From Elgaria multicarinata webbii (lineage: Eukaryota; Chordata; Lepidosauria; Squamata; Anguidae): a stretch of 64,000 nucleotides of DNA. The stretch lies in the NCBI RefSeq assembly GCF_023053635.1, contig NC_086183.1, positions 34,081,501 to 34,145,500 on the forward strand, read 5' to 3'. Below the pieces are notes generated by a model, which made no database searches, was not told the origin of the DNA, and worked only from the letters and a program-made list of their open reading frames with translations. Positions within the stretch are counted from its first letter, which is position 1. Each line of letters begins with the position of its first letter. The translations under genes and the position numbers were made by a program. Of this stretch, positions 1 to 43,100 are shown piece after piece.

Positions 1-322
1 ACTTAAAAGGTTGTCACCCAGAGGAGGGCCAGGATCTCTTCTCGATCCTCCCAGAGTGCAGGACACGGAATAACGGGCTCAAGTTAAAGGATGCCAGATT
101 CCAGCTGGACATCAGGAAAAACTTCCTGACTGTTAGAGCAGTACAACAATGGAACCAGTGACCTAGGGAGCTTGTGGGCTCTCCCACCCTAGAGGCCTTC
201 AAGAGGCAGCTGGACAACCATCTGTCAGGGATGCTTTAGGGTGGATTCCTGCACTGAACAGGGGGTTGGACTCGATGGCCTTGTAGGCCCCTCCCAACTC
301 TGCTATTCTATGATTCTATGAA
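1..322 (+). repeat. CR1 LINE 3' end, cut by window start
   Basis: Sense strand encodes the CR1 ORF2 tail ([27 protein letters not shown]) and ends in the CR1-type terminal run ttctatgattctatga. One in-frame stop replaces the usual LPREVV codon stretch, so it is dead. Confidence 0.9.
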
Positions 323-655
323 TTACCCCCACTTTTTAGGGTGGAGCGAGGTGAACACAGCTCCCTAACAACTTTGGCCTTCTCAGGCTTGGAGACCAGA
401 AGACAACTGAAGCCAAACCAATCCACTGAATTCCAAATACTCTGTGAATGGGAGGAAGCCCAAAGTGTCATGGCAACCATTGTGGTGGTGGCGGCTGCTC
501 TGGAGACACTGGTGCCTTTGCTGCAACTGACTTTTAGAGGTACCTTGAGGGGACAGGTGGGTGGCTCGTAGTGCCCTTTGGGTTGGCTGAAAGCAAGCCA
601 GGTGGCCTAGAGAGAGTGATAGCCCTTGGGACTTGATGCTCCAGGCAGTGGTGCC

Positions 656-3600
656 ATGGATCCACCAGGCATTGCAGAGCTCAGTGGGAAGGACGACGAG
701 CCAGAGATGTCCGTGTCCCTGAAATCTTGTTTCAGTCAGGGTGAGTTTGCCGCTGATCTTGGCTTTAGGAAATGGCCCATTAAAGCAACAATGTCCACGG
801 GCTCTCTTCGGGGACACCCTGGGTTTCCCCCACTGTGATACTGCTGCTGTCAGGAAATATGGAGCTTGAACCAGCACCTTGATGGTCTGTGCCCAGAATA
901 GAATCTTAGAATCATAGAATCATAGAACAGCAGAGTTGGAAGGGGCCTACAAGGCCATCGAGTCCAACCCCCTGCTCAATGCAGGAATCCACCCTAAAGC
1001 ATCCCTGACAGATGGTTGTCCAGCTGCCTCTTGAAGGCCTCCAGTGTGGGAGAGCCCACCACCTCCCTAGGTCACTGATTCCATTGTCGTAGTGCTCTAA
1101 CAGTCAGGAAGTTTTTCCTGATGTCCAGCTGGAATCTGGCTTCCTGTAACTTTATTCCTTGTCCTCTTCTGGTGCAGAAGGGCATAAAGCTCTGCAGATT
1201 GGCCCTTGAGATTGGCAGGCAGTATTGAACCCTCCAGATTGACCAGGCCAGGTAGAAATCCTGAGAACCTGGCCTTCTGCCTTCGCCTTGCGGTTGATCC
1301 TCTGCCCTGCTGCGTTTGGGGCTCCTGCAGCTTCACACCCTCCAGGCTTGGGATGAGACCAAGATGTCTGGCACTTCTGTTTTTTCCTGATCTGCCCCGA
1401 ATTATGCTGAGTGACCACCTCCTCTCTCTTAGTGGTGATTTAGCAGAGGGCACCTTGGAGCCATACTTGATGCTGGACGAAGCCTGAATTCTCTTGGAAT
1501 AAGGGCTTTCTAGCAATTGGTCTTCTGGAAATGTATATAAACCTACCTCTATACAGAACAGCCCTTGCCCTGATATGACCACTTAGAATGACCTAGAAGG
1601 CATCCATTTTTTTTCAGGTTTGAAACAGCTGCATTGCTCCGAGGAACTTTGCAATGCTACCTTGATAGCCGGTGGAAAGAGGTTTCCATGCAACAGGTGG
1701 GTCCCTGTTCATAGAATCATAAAATCATAGAATAGCAGAGTTGGAAGGGGCCCACAAGGCCATCGAGTCCAACCCCCTGCTCAATGCAGGAATCCACCCT
1801 AAAGCATCCCTGACAGATGGTTGTCCAGCTGCCTCTTGAAGGCCTCTAGTGTGGGAGAGCCCACAATCTCCCTAGGCAACTGATTCCACCGTCGCACTGC
1901 TCTAACAGTCAGGAAGTTTTTCCTGATGTCCAGCCGGAATCTGGATTCCTTTAACTTGAGCCCGTTATTCCGTGTCCTGCACTCTGGGAGGATCGAGAAG
2001 AGATCCTGGCCCTCCTCTGTGTGACAACCTTTTAAGTATTTGAAGAGTGCTATCAAGTCTCCCAAGCCAGGCAGGGTATTAATTTACTTGTTATTTTTAA
2101 ATGCCACCTTTTCCTCCAAGGTTACTTCATCCAAGGTGGATGAAATTCTCCTCTCGTTTATCCTCATGACAACACAGTGAAGTAGGTTAGGCAGAGATGT
2201 CAGCGATCAGCCCAAAGTCACCCAGTGAGCATCATGGCTGAGTGGAGACTTGAACCCAGGTCTCCCCAGTCCAACACTCTAATCACTACACCACACTAGC
2301 TTCCACTTTTAGCAAAGGGAGCCAAATAAATCCTTCCTTGTTAGAAAGGGCAGTGCCTCCATGACAGTGTAGGCCATGCCTGGGCCGATGGTTCCTCCCG
2401 TTTTGCAGGTGTGGGAACGGAGGCTGGAGAAGATTGGTTGCCCCGCTCTGATGTCCCCCATTCTTCTCACAGGGCACTGCTAGCCTCCATCAGCCCTTAC
2501 TTCCAGGCCGTGTTCACGAGTGGCTTCAAGGAGTCCATAGATGGGGAAGTCCTCCTGAAAGACATGGATCCCTCCATTCTCCAGAACCTGCTGACCTACC
2601 TCTACTCGGGGGAGCTGTCCCTCAGTTCAGAGACGGCTGAAGATCTCTTCACAGCAGCCAGCCGGCTCCAGCTCATGCCGGCACTGGCACTCATCAGCAG
2701 GTAGTTCAAGGCTCCTCTGGCTCCTCTGAGGTTCTCCCCAGCTTCCGCAAAAAGGGCCAGGACAATCATGGCTTCGCCGTCAAGTTCCACCCACAATCCT
2801 TCCAGTGACGTTCTTTCTTTCCATTGCCCCTGGCAGATATCTCACAGAGAAGATCTCCATGGAAAATTGCCTTCGCCTCTACATGCTGGCTCGTGATCAC
2901 AACAACTCCACCCTGATGCGCGGCACATTACGTTACCTGGGCCTCCACTTCGAACCCCTCCTGGAACACAAAGATTTCCCACACCTCGACCTCAGTGCTT
3001 TTGTCGGCATCATCTCCTCTGACCATCTAGCCGTGACCTCCGAACTGGATGTCTTCCTGGCCGTGCAGCGTTGGGTGACAGCCGCCCCCGCCGAACGCCT
3101 TGCAGTGCTCAAGGCGCTGCTACAACACATCCGCTTCCCGCTCCTGACCCATAAGGAAATTGCCAAAGTCCAGGCTGATGTAGTGACACTTGACCAGCAA
3201 GTCGAGTTGCAATGGGAAGACCTCGATGGGGCTGGGAGGCTGCAAGCGAGTGGGGGACTGCGGCAGGGCATGTATCAGGAAAGGATCATATGCATCAAAG
3301 TGCCCCGCTTGAGGGACATCCTCTCCGTCAGCGAAGACATGGATTGCTATATGGAGTGCCTGAACCCAGCTTCGGGATCGAGGACAAAGCTGCCGCCTTT
3401 AGAACTGGTGGCGCTCCCTGGCTGTTCGGTCCTAGAACACAGGCTGTACATCTCGGGAGGAAAACACCCGGATGGCTCCTACTCCTGCGCGCTGCACGAG
3501 TACAACTCTCTCGCCGACTGCTGGATCCAGCTCCCCGCCATGTCAACACCCCGGTCTGTGCACATGTTCTTAACCTGTAAGCGGAAGCTGTTTGCCCTGA

Positions 3601-4379
3601 GTGGCTGGAATGATGCCGGCCCCCTGGCCTCCGCAGAGAGCTTTGACGTGGCCCAGCAGGCGTGGGCACCCATCGCCAGCCTGCCCATGATTCTGCGGTT
3701 CTCCGCCTCTGCCCCATACAAGAACAAGCTCTATCTAATAGGAGGGGACGCTGACTCCGAGGAGGTGGTCTACCAGGGCATCCTTGTCTATGACATCCAC
3801 TTGGATACCTGGACACAGGTGCCTCTGGAGTTCAGTCTTCACGGTGCAGCTGCTGTCGCCATGGAGACTGGGATCTGTGTCATCGGGGGATTCTTTTCCA
3901 AAAAGATCACCCACCCATACCCAAACAGGCGGTTTAGCCAGCTTCTGCCTTGCACCGCTAAATGTTTTTTCATGCATGAGGCCGGCATTGTGAGCAAGGA
4001 GGTCACGATCCCGCCGCTGCCCCTGCCTCTCGCCTTTGCCGGCGCCACTTGCTTTCAGGGGAAAGTTTACGTGATGGGAGGTGTCTGTACCTCCAGGACG
4101 CATGACTCGATTTACCACTGGGAGCCTGGGGAAGCTGCCTGGACTCAGTACCCAGAGAACCTCACGGGTCAGGGGACCATTGTGCGGAGGGTGCTCAAGT
4201 GCGTGACCCTGAAGGTGGCCAGGCAGAAACTGAGGGCCCTGGTTCAGGAGGCTTCCACAAGCCGCGTGGCTGTTGGACTACTGAACGCCGAGGTCCCATT
4301 CAAAGCGAGCAGGAAGGATTGCCACACCAGTCCCTCAGCTCTGGCTCCCTTGCCATCGCTGGGTGCTGGAACGCTATAA
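656..4379 (+). CDS. BTB-BACK-Kelch protein (KLHL family), 4 coding exons, 644 aa
   Basis: Coding exons read as 656-740, 1618-1696, 2473-2700 and 2837-4379. All introns are GT-AG and the phases close (1935 nt, 645 codons with stop). The first exon opens with MDPPGIAELSG and splices into GLKQLHCSEELCNATL, the start of a BTB fold at about residues 30-133. A BACK domain follows (about 135-235), then Kelch blades (about 330-570) with GG pairs in LYISGGK, LYLIGGD, ICVIGGF and VYVMGG. Family knowledge: such proteins are usually CUL3 ubiquitin-ligase substrate adaptors. The BTB motif usually read FPxHRALLAS is FPCNRALLAS here, so the common His is Asn. The Ser/Ala-rich C-tail after about residue 580 is not recognisable. 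The start codon lies in ccATGg. I cannot assign an orthologue; KLHL33-like is only a guess. It sits about 4.1 kb upstream of EML2 on the same strand. Confidence 0.9.
900..1150 (-). repeat. CR1 LINE 3' end in Kelch intron 1
   Basis: Begins with the reversed CR1 terminus (atagaatcatagaa) and runs back into the ORF2 tail on the minus strand. It is truncated at about 250 bp. Confidence 0.88.
1711..2064 (-). repeat. CR1 LINE 3' end in Kelch intron 2
   Basis: The minus-strand frame 1799-2065 reads [20 protein letters not shown] through LDNHLSGML without interruption, then the CR1 terminal octamer run. It is a fairly young copy. Confidence 0.9.
2077..2303 (-). repeat. MIR-like tRNA-derived SINE in Kelch intron 2
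   Basis: Contains the reversed tRNA-like head (cttgaacccaggtctcc, ccaacactctaatcactaca) and a core with tcacccagtgagc. It directly abuts the preceding CR1. Family naming is from memory. Confidence 0.65.
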
Positions 4380-4442
4380 GAGCGGAAGAAATGCCTCATA
4401 GGGAAGAGATATTTTCATCTGTACTCCTCTAGTATTCAGCCC

Positions 4443-4448
4443 ATTAAA
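4443..4448 (+). terminator. Candidate poly(A) signal of the Kelch gene
   Basis: ATTAAA lies 64 bases after the stop codon of the Kelch gene. A second candidate, AATAAA, lies near 4562. Either could end the transcript. Hexamers alone are weak evidence. Confidence 0.4.
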
Positions 4449-5070
4449 AGCTTATGATGTCTCTCCCTCTCAGTCAGCTCCATTCTCACTTCCTGAAGTA
4501 GGATGGCCCATAAACATGATTCCTGGACAACGCGTGAACCCTAAGTTCAAGGCACACGTCTAATAAACCATCCCCTAAGATGTGAGGGGTTTTGGACAGC
4601 CTGTACAGAAAGCACGTTCCCTGTGGAGGAGAGACTGCTGGAAACGTGCAATACATTTGGGGAGGTTCTGGCATTATATGATCCCATATAACTGAAGTTT
4701 CCGGATTGTTTTCAAAAGCAGCCCCACATATAATGCATTGCAAAAATGCAAACAGGAGGTTACCGTTGCAGGGCCATCATTTGTTGCTCACCCACCCCAG
4801 ATGTATTTGTTGAAAAGCACAGGGATCACACTTGCCCCGAAGGTCTGGGGCCCGAGCTACACCAAGCAGGATATAACACTTTTAAAACGTTATGAAAACA
4901 GTATATGCAATGTGTCCTGGGCCTGAACAGTTGTCATAACCATTATAAACCATTATAAGCAGTAGTGTAGATCCTGCCTGGGAAAGGTGTGAGGAAAGTG
5001 TGGGCCCTCCATTTCACACCACTCGTGCTATGTCTTGATGCTGCAGGAGCCAGCTGCCTGCTTTTCATTG
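4449..5070. other. Intergenic, no gene seen
   Basis: Unique-looking sequence between the Kelch gene and the repeat block. Short inverted segments around 4850-4985 (tacaccaagcagg and gtgtagatcctgcc) hint at a decayed MITE, but the ends are unclear. Confidence 0.4.
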
Positions 5071-5077
5071 CCTCTTG

Positions 5078-5083
5078 CCTCTT

Positions 5084-5134
<51 letters not shown>

Positions 5135-5196
5135 TCCATTGCATTTTTATACCACCCAATAGCCAAAGCTCTCTGGGCAGTTTACAAAAATGTATC
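5078..5196 (-). repeat. L2 LINE 3' tail with (TTTA)n
   Basis: (TTTA)n followed by the minus-strand L2 terminus (tttttataccacccaatagc, aaagctctctgggcag). Only the last about 65 bp of the element is present besides the tail. Confidence 0.8.
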
Positions 5197-5447
5197 CCCA
5201 TGCCTCGGTCACAGCATTAGCTGATTCCAGCTTTGATTGACTTGTGCATTTTAGCTGAACCCTAGCAAAGGCTGAGTTGCTGGTCATGACGACCTCACCA
5301 AGAAGCTGGGGGTCTTGCTGGACAGCCTGGTTTGTTTTAGCAGGCGAGTTCTTCTTGCAGTGCAGATTTTTCTCCTTTTTAACAGAAACGAAGAAAGCAC
5401 TTGAACACAGATAGGTGAAGAAAAGAGATAGTGGTGAGAACGCAATT

Positions 5448-5448
5448 T

Positions 5449-5532
<84 letters not shown>
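5448..5532 (+). repeat. Compound (GT)n(GA)n microsatellite
   Basis: An uninterrupted GT run (about 5448-5480) passes directly into a GA run (about 5481-5532). Confidence 0.98.
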
Positions 5533-5537
<5 letters not shown>

Positions 5538-5620
5538 AATTTATTTATTTATTTATTTATTTATTTATTACATTTTTATACCGCCCAATAGCCGAAGCTC
5601 TCTGGGCGGTTCACAAAATG
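5538..5620 (-). repeat. L2 LINE 3' tail with (TTTA)n
   Basis: (TTTA)n then acatttttataccgcccaat and gaagctctctgggcggttca. It is a second short L2 terminus about 0.45 kb from the first. Confidence 0.8.
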
Positions 5621-5769
5621 AACAAAAGGGTTATCTTTTATAGATAAAGCAAACAGGAAGGGCTTATTTAAACTAGACAAAGTGGAGTGGAGTTATGCTC
5701 CCTTCTTTTGCCACTAGATGTCACAAGAGACCGATGGACATGAAAGCTGAACTCCCAAATGAAGTCTTT

Positions 5770-5885
5770 CCACACCCAAAGCATAGTAAAGTTACGGAAT
5801 TCATTGCCGCAGGGAGGTTGTGATGGCAATTTGCTTAAGTGGCTTTTAAGGGGATTAGACAGATTCATGGAGGAGCAGTCCACAA
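5770..5885 (+). repeat. CR1-like LINE fragment
   Basis: Resembles the tail of a CR1-clade element: aattcattgccgcaggg, then aaggggattagacagattca. It is diverged and lacks the 3' end. Confidence 0.55.
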
Positions 5886-5929
5886 ATGAGCCACAGCAGC
5901 TAGGAATAGCGCCTCCATGTTCAGAAACA

Positions 5930-6035
5930 ACAAAGAAGCCTGTGGCACCTGAAAGACTAACACATTTATTGGGGTATATATGCTTTGTAAGCTAGAGCCC
6001 ACTTCGTCAGGTGCATGGAGTGACTCCCTGGATGT
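5930..6035 (-). repeat. Penelope-like or retrozyme relic with hammerhead-like core
   Basis: On the minus strand CTGACGA is followed by a stem (GTGGGC / GCTTAC) and an AAAG position where GAAA is expected, then caataaatgtgttagtct and a gtgccacagg end. Family knowledge: Penelope-like elements carry hammerhead motifs. This copy is degenerate. Confidence 0.45.
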
Positions 6036-6113
6036 ATCTGTATGCATATATGTGATGACTAGAGAGAGAAGCTATATGTGCTCCTGCTCATTAAGATCAA
6101 ACAGTGGAAAGCC

Positions 6114-6560
6114 ATAGAATCATAGAATAGCAGAGTTGGAAGGGGCCTACAAGGCCATCTAGTCCAACCCCCTGCTCAATGCAGGAATCCACCTTAAAGC
6201 ATCCCCGACAGATGGTTGTCCAGCTGCCTCTTGAAGGCCTCTTGTGTGGGAGAGGCCACAACCTCCCTAGGTAACTGATTCCATTGTCGCACTGCTCTAA
6301 CAGTCAGGAAGTTTTTCCTGATGTCCAGCCGAAATCTGGCTTCCTGTCACTTGAACACATGACTCCGTGTCCTGCACAGGATTGAGAAGAGATCCTGGCC
6401 CTCCTCTGTGTGTGTGAACCTTTTAAGTATTTGAAGAGTGCTATCATGTCTCCCCTCAATCTTCTCTTCTCCAGGCTAAACATGCCCAGTTCTCTCAGTC
6501 TCCCCTCACAGGGCTTTGTTTCCAGACCCCTGATCATCCGGGTTGCCCTCCTGATTGCCG
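6114..6560 (-). repeat. CR1 LINE 3' end
   Basis: Minus-strand CR1 terminus and ORF2 tail up to the [18 protein letters not shown] and [12 protein letters not shown] region. It has frameshifts around the LDIRKN segment. Confidence 0.88.
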
Positions 6561-7223
6561 TATATCCCATTGATTGTACAGATGGCTGGGACAAGGGGCA
6601 GGTTTTTGTCAGTGGCTGCACCAGTATTGGGGAACAATCCTTTGCCATGAGGTTGCCTCCTCCCTGACTGCTTTCCATCAACGGCTAAGATTCTTTTGCA
6701 TTGACAGGCTTTTAATTTGCCACGTTGAAGTGTTTTTATAGAAGACACCATTTTATCTGCTATGCCTGCAGCTATATTTTTTATTATTATTATTACTGTA
6801 TTTTACTATTTTGATTTTAATTATTCTAAGTTGATTTGAGTAATACATATGCATTAGAAAGGTGGAGTAATAATTCATATTATAATAAACAAACATACAA
6901 TGGTGGATATATATCTATTCACACTAATGGGAAAGAAAAGGCTATTTAAGAAAAAAAGTGAGTTCAAAAGTTATGAACTGAAGGGAGAATTCTTTTAGTT
7001 TAGTTTTAAACTTCAGGAAGCAGGAAGGGCTTCGGTAGCAGCTGATGAGTCTGATATTGTGGGGAAATGTATAAATCTTGAGGTTAATTAAGCAGAACAG
7101 ACCGGTGTAATGACTCTAGCGCACCTCGAGGCCAAGCACACAGAGCAAAGAATCCTTCCACAATACCTCACGCTGGTGATCACTCAGTGGAAAGTACTTT
7201 GCACATGCTCCAAAAAACTCTAA

Positions 7224-7364
7224 GGCCGTAGCTAGACCTAAGGTTTATCCCAGGATCATCCCGGGTTCGTCCCTGCCCGAGCGCTGGATGCCCCGTGTGG
7301 CACTTAGATGAACAGGTTTGACCCCAGGACAATCCTGGGATAAACCTTAGGTCTAGCTACGGCC
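7224..7364. mobile_element. PIF/Harbinger-type fold-back MITE (141 bp)
   Basis: Near-perfect terminal inverted repeats beginning GGCCGTAGCTAGACCTAAGG and ending with the complement, flanked by TAA on both sides (7221-7223, 7365-7367). The three-base TWA duplication is the Harbinger signature. It has no coding capacity. Confidence 0.85.
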
Positions 7365-7765
7365 TAAGATTACCTCTCACATTCCTGGCCTTAGCTTTAG
7401 GCCTGTCTCAGGATGCAGATTCCAAGCTAAGCAAAGTCATCACATGCAGGAAAGTGGTTGTTTTGGGATTGGGATAAATTTGCATGTTGCAAGGATGTAA
7501 GTCTGGGGTACGGTAGCATTCAGAAAAGTTATGTTTTGGAAGTAGCAGTGAAAGAAATCTTGCGGGGGACAGGGTGGGGGTATACAGTGGCAAAGCCAAA
7601 GGTTGGAGGGGGGGAGGAACTGGACTTTGCAGCTTTGAATCTGTGCAAATAATTCTCAGCGGGGGGGTTCAAAAATCCTCAACAACTGTTTATGATTGAG
7701 GTGGGTTGAGTGATATAATGTAGAGATGGGAAAGAAGGGTTTAGGATGGGTTTAGAAGAGTTCAG

Positions 7766-7936
7766 TTACCTAGGGAGGTTGTGGGCTCTCCCACACTACA
7801 GGCCTTCAAGAGGCAGCTGGACAAGCATCTGTCAGGGATGCTTTAGGGTGGATTCCTGCATTGAGCAGGGGGTTGGACTAGATGGCCTTGTAGGACCCTT
7901 CCAACTCTGCTATTCTGTGATTCTATGATTCTGTGG
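7766..7936 (+). repeat. CR1 LINE 3' end
   Basis: Starts in the ORF2 tail (ttacctagggaggttgtggg) and ends with the CR1 terminal run. Confidence 0.88.
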
Positions 7937-8528
7937 GAATGCAAAAGGTAGTCAGCAGGTGGAGCGCAGGGGTCAGATCCACACTGAACCATGCTGTGGC
8001 TAAGAGAGGTAAATGTGGATTGGAAGAAACGGAACAGCTCACTGGAACTGCAAAATGAAATTGCATGGGGGGGGCATTTCACAGCTTTCAGCATGGGGAG
8101 CTTAGTATGGGGGTACCGAGGGGCGAGAGTCAGGGAGAAAAGGGAGGTGTAGCAAGGAGGGGCTGTATGGGTGGGGCGGGGGTTGTGGGTGGGGTCTAAG
8201 AGCTGAAGGTAGGGCTGAATGTGTGTATTGGGGGGGTCAATTGGTTGGCTCAACGGGGGGGGGCTGAAGACAGGCGAGCCCAGTGAGGGGGCATTTGGCA
8301 GAACCACGGGGGTTCCCAGTTAAGAAGATGCAGGAAAGAGGTAGGTTACTATGGTAACAGGAGGCAGGCAGGCAGGGGACCAAGTGGGAGGGAGAGATGA
8401 GTAAAGAGGCAGAGGTAGCGGAGGTGTGAGCGAAGAAGGGAAGGCAGGAGGGAGGGAGGTGGGGGGACGGGGTGGGTGGGAAGCTGGCAATTGCGTGGGG
8501 CGGGGGTGCAGGGGTTTGGGGGGTGGGC

Positions 8529-39869
<31,341 letters not shown>

Positions 39870-40170
39870 GAGTGGGGCGGGGGATAGCAAAGGGGCAGTG
39901 ACCCCCCCAAGGGGGAGGGAGGGAGCGAGTGGTGCAAAGGGGGGCGAGGGGGCGGGGCGGGGCGGGATTGGATCCTATTAAACACTTTTTGAGAGGGGAG
40001 CGGCGGCGGCGGCGGCGGCGCGTCCCTCCCAGTTTGGGCGAAGGGAGAAGGGGGCTGGTTGCTGAGAGGTGGACACGGAAGGCGGAAGGTTACAAGGATA
40101 AGGGGGAGCTATATTTTACAGAAATCTCTATATGAATAATGATAATATATATCCAGATCTATCTCTATAT
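39870..40170 (+). other. EML2: EML2 3' UTR start with candidate poly(A) signal
   Basis: Sequence after the EML2 stop. ATTAAA occurs at 39977-39982, followed by a GGC repeat (about 40003-40020) and an AT-rich tract (about 40130-40185). The true cleavage site cannot be fixed from sequence. Confidence 0.4.
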
Positions 40171-43100
40171 ATCTATATTTAAAGGCTGAAGGTTGCACAG
40201 GCTGAGAATGTGATGGCGTTGAGGAGTGGGTGAGAAGAGGCAGATGGCCAGGGAGGGGGGAGGAGGCGGGGGGGCATGGAGGAGAAGAGGAAAGGACCCA
40301 TTTCTCCCCTTACACTAAGCAATCATAACCGGAGACCCTTCTCTCCCAAAATTTTCTCTCTTCTCCCAAGATGCCTTCAAGCATGTTTGCACTACGAATG
40401 TAAACTGGTTTCAGACCTGATTTGACTATTGTGATGCTCGGTTTCGTTTCGTTTCCCCCCAACCCCTAGCAAAGCCCTTGCAAAGAGGGGTTTTGTGAGG
40501 GTGCTGTTTTGCGGGGAAGAGGGTTCAGCACCTTGGAGAGCTCCTTTTGAGTTTGGACTGGAAGCCAGAGCAGATTCACCGGCCCCACTGACATGGGAGC
40601 CTCCGTTTGTCGAAAGCCGCCTGAACCAGCAGCCACTGGCAGAGCCCTGCCTTCCCCAGCCTGGGGGACATGCTGGCTGGGAGGGCTGGGAGTGGCCACC
40701 CAACACGCTGGAGGGCACCAAGCTGGACAAGGCTGCCTGATCTTGTGGCAGAGAATCCCATGAATCGCTGGAGATTCTTGCCTGTCCTGACTCTCCTGCC
40801 ATTCAACTTAATTGGATGATGCCAAGTTCTAGTATGACATGAGAGCGGGAGCAGAGATAATGAGACAGATAAGCCAGGCTAGGAGAGATGGAGGTAAACT
40901 GGGGGAGAGGGCAGAGTTCAGTTCCACGCTGCCATGTGCTCCTTTTGACGTAACGATGAGCCCGCACCGCCGGGGTGTATGCAGGGGGCGGGCACGAGTC
41001 AACATGGCTGCCACTTCACGGCTGAGGGTCAGAGAAATCTTGTTTGCATGGAAGGAGAAAACTAGAGGACTTCTTGGGGTCGGGTGGGGGAAGCCGGGGG
41101 TGTATGTCTTCTGCCTTTGAGTCTCAACAAAGTCACATTCCAGCCCAGGTTGGCGGTATTTTGCACTGGACATACTGATGGTTTGGGGAGCAGAGGGGGC
41201 ATTCTGGAACTGGTGTTTTCTGGCAGTTGGCAACTTCAGGTCCCGGGGGTGGGGGGCAGGGGCGGTGGAATGGGAGGGGGCCAAAGCACGACTGCTGTAT
41301 TTCCCAAAGAAAACAGGATGGAGCATAGAAAGTTGTTTAATAAGAGAATACGACCCAATAAAAGAGGCCCTAACGATATGTGCACCTCCTCTTGTGTTTA
41401 AATGCCATTGTCAGGGGCAACTCCTGAACCTTAAACAAATCTCGCAGGGTGAGTTCAAACAAGCAGCTGCCTTTTATGAGGCCAGGTGAGAAGGAGCACG
41501 CCACCGTTCATTTATAAGCCCTGCTGACTGAACGTTGTACTTCGCAGAGCGATGGAAGCAAAGAAACAGACCCAGAAGCGACAGGCCCCTGCCCCAAGGA
41601 GCTTACAGTCAAAGTTTACTTGGGTTTTAACACACTAGTTGTGGGTGAAGAGAGATGCTAACACCCATGCAGGACTCTGGCCATGGTCTGCAGCTCCCAC
41701 TGGCTAGCAGGGGCACGATAAATGAGGCGAAAATGGTCGGACGGCATGATTTTGAGTCGTAGGATGCTGCTTCCTTTCTTGCTGAGTGTGGATTCCTTGA
41801 CTCCTGGGGCATGTTTGAGAGCATTTGTGTGCTCCAAAACCCCCTGTCCAGTACAGCCCCACCTGGCTAAACACTGAACAACTCTCCCAGCTGATGAGAC
41901 TTCTGGCGTGTGACCTCTCGCTAAGGGCAACAGAAGTCCCAGTGCGGAGCCCTTGAGTGACTGGGACGGGGCCAGAATATTTTGGATTTCTACAAATTTC
42001 AAGCCCTTAATAGAAACACAAATATACATACGCCCTGTGCAGCCGGCTAATGAGTCCCAGGAGGGAAAATGGAGCCTTGCCAGTTCTTCCTTTGTCTGCA
42101 GCCGTTGCTAGATTATTTTCTCCACTTCTGATGCTTCCTCACAAGACAGAAGATTTAAGCAACCGAAGGCAGAAGGAGGAGCTCTGGGTTTATGTAACAA
42201 AACAGTCAGGTGACATTTCCTGATATGTAGCACTTTTTCACAGGAGCGTAGAAGAGGAGACCAACCAGACACAGGAATTCTAGCTAAAGAATGTGGGGAT
42301 GCAAAATGCCGCCTGCCCTTGGGAACTGTCCCTTCATTTGGTTCTGCCTTCCAAGTAGACCTAAATCAACCCAACCAGAATTTTTCTGCTGCCTGGTCTT
42401 AAAAGGCTCCTGGGATGAGAATTCCACTGCTTTCGCAAAGAAAATTCTGCCACGGTTCTAGTTGGAAAGTTCTTCCAAATGTGTAATCTAGACATTAATT
42501 TGCTCCCAAACATTCTATGTAATACACTGAGTATTTGCCAGATATTTTAATATGTGGGTTGTTACTTCTAATATTTTTAGCTTTGGTATTTGCTACTTTA
42601 CAGTTTGATAGATAATAACGGTGGCATGTAGGCATTTAGGGTCTCATCCTATGCATATTTAGACAGAAGAAAGTCCTGTAACTCCCATGCTGACTAGGGA
42701 ATGTTTGAAGTTGTAGGACTTCATTCTATGTAATCATGCATAGGATTGTGCCCTTACTGTGTTTGATAATTAACGCAAATTAATTTAGTGTTTGGCAATT
42801 GACAGCTTTCAGAGTTGAGGTTTGCCAGAAACAAGACAATCCAGAGATTCACATAAGTCTAAAGTTCTTAAATTTTGATGTAAAGTTTTATGCTCAAGAT
42901 TCAAACATTGCTTTCAGATCTGAAATGGCATATTTACAATTAGAAAATTTGCCATTCTCTCATCCAATTCTCAGATGATATGGACAGCTGTTCCCAGGCC
43001 TCCTTAAATAAATACTAGAAGGAGAAACAAAGCTATTCTGCAATTTTAAAAATGAATTTTAAAAAATCAACACGAACTGTCTACGTAATAGGAAATTACT

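Noticed and set aside
14-217. Repeated MSSCLLKAS-type antisense frames (also 12661, 14166, 60396)
   Set aside because: These are antisense shadows of the CR1 ORF2 tail, not a host gene family.
2411-2472. In-frame extension VGTEAGEDWLPRS upstream of Kelch exon 3
   Set aside because: It is open and follows an AG, but splicing at 2473 gives the standard BTB core FPCNRALLAS, so this stretch is intron.
40980-41120. ATG in aacatggctgcc as a new gene start
   Set aside because: The frame is unknown and no convincing donor or CpG island supports it.
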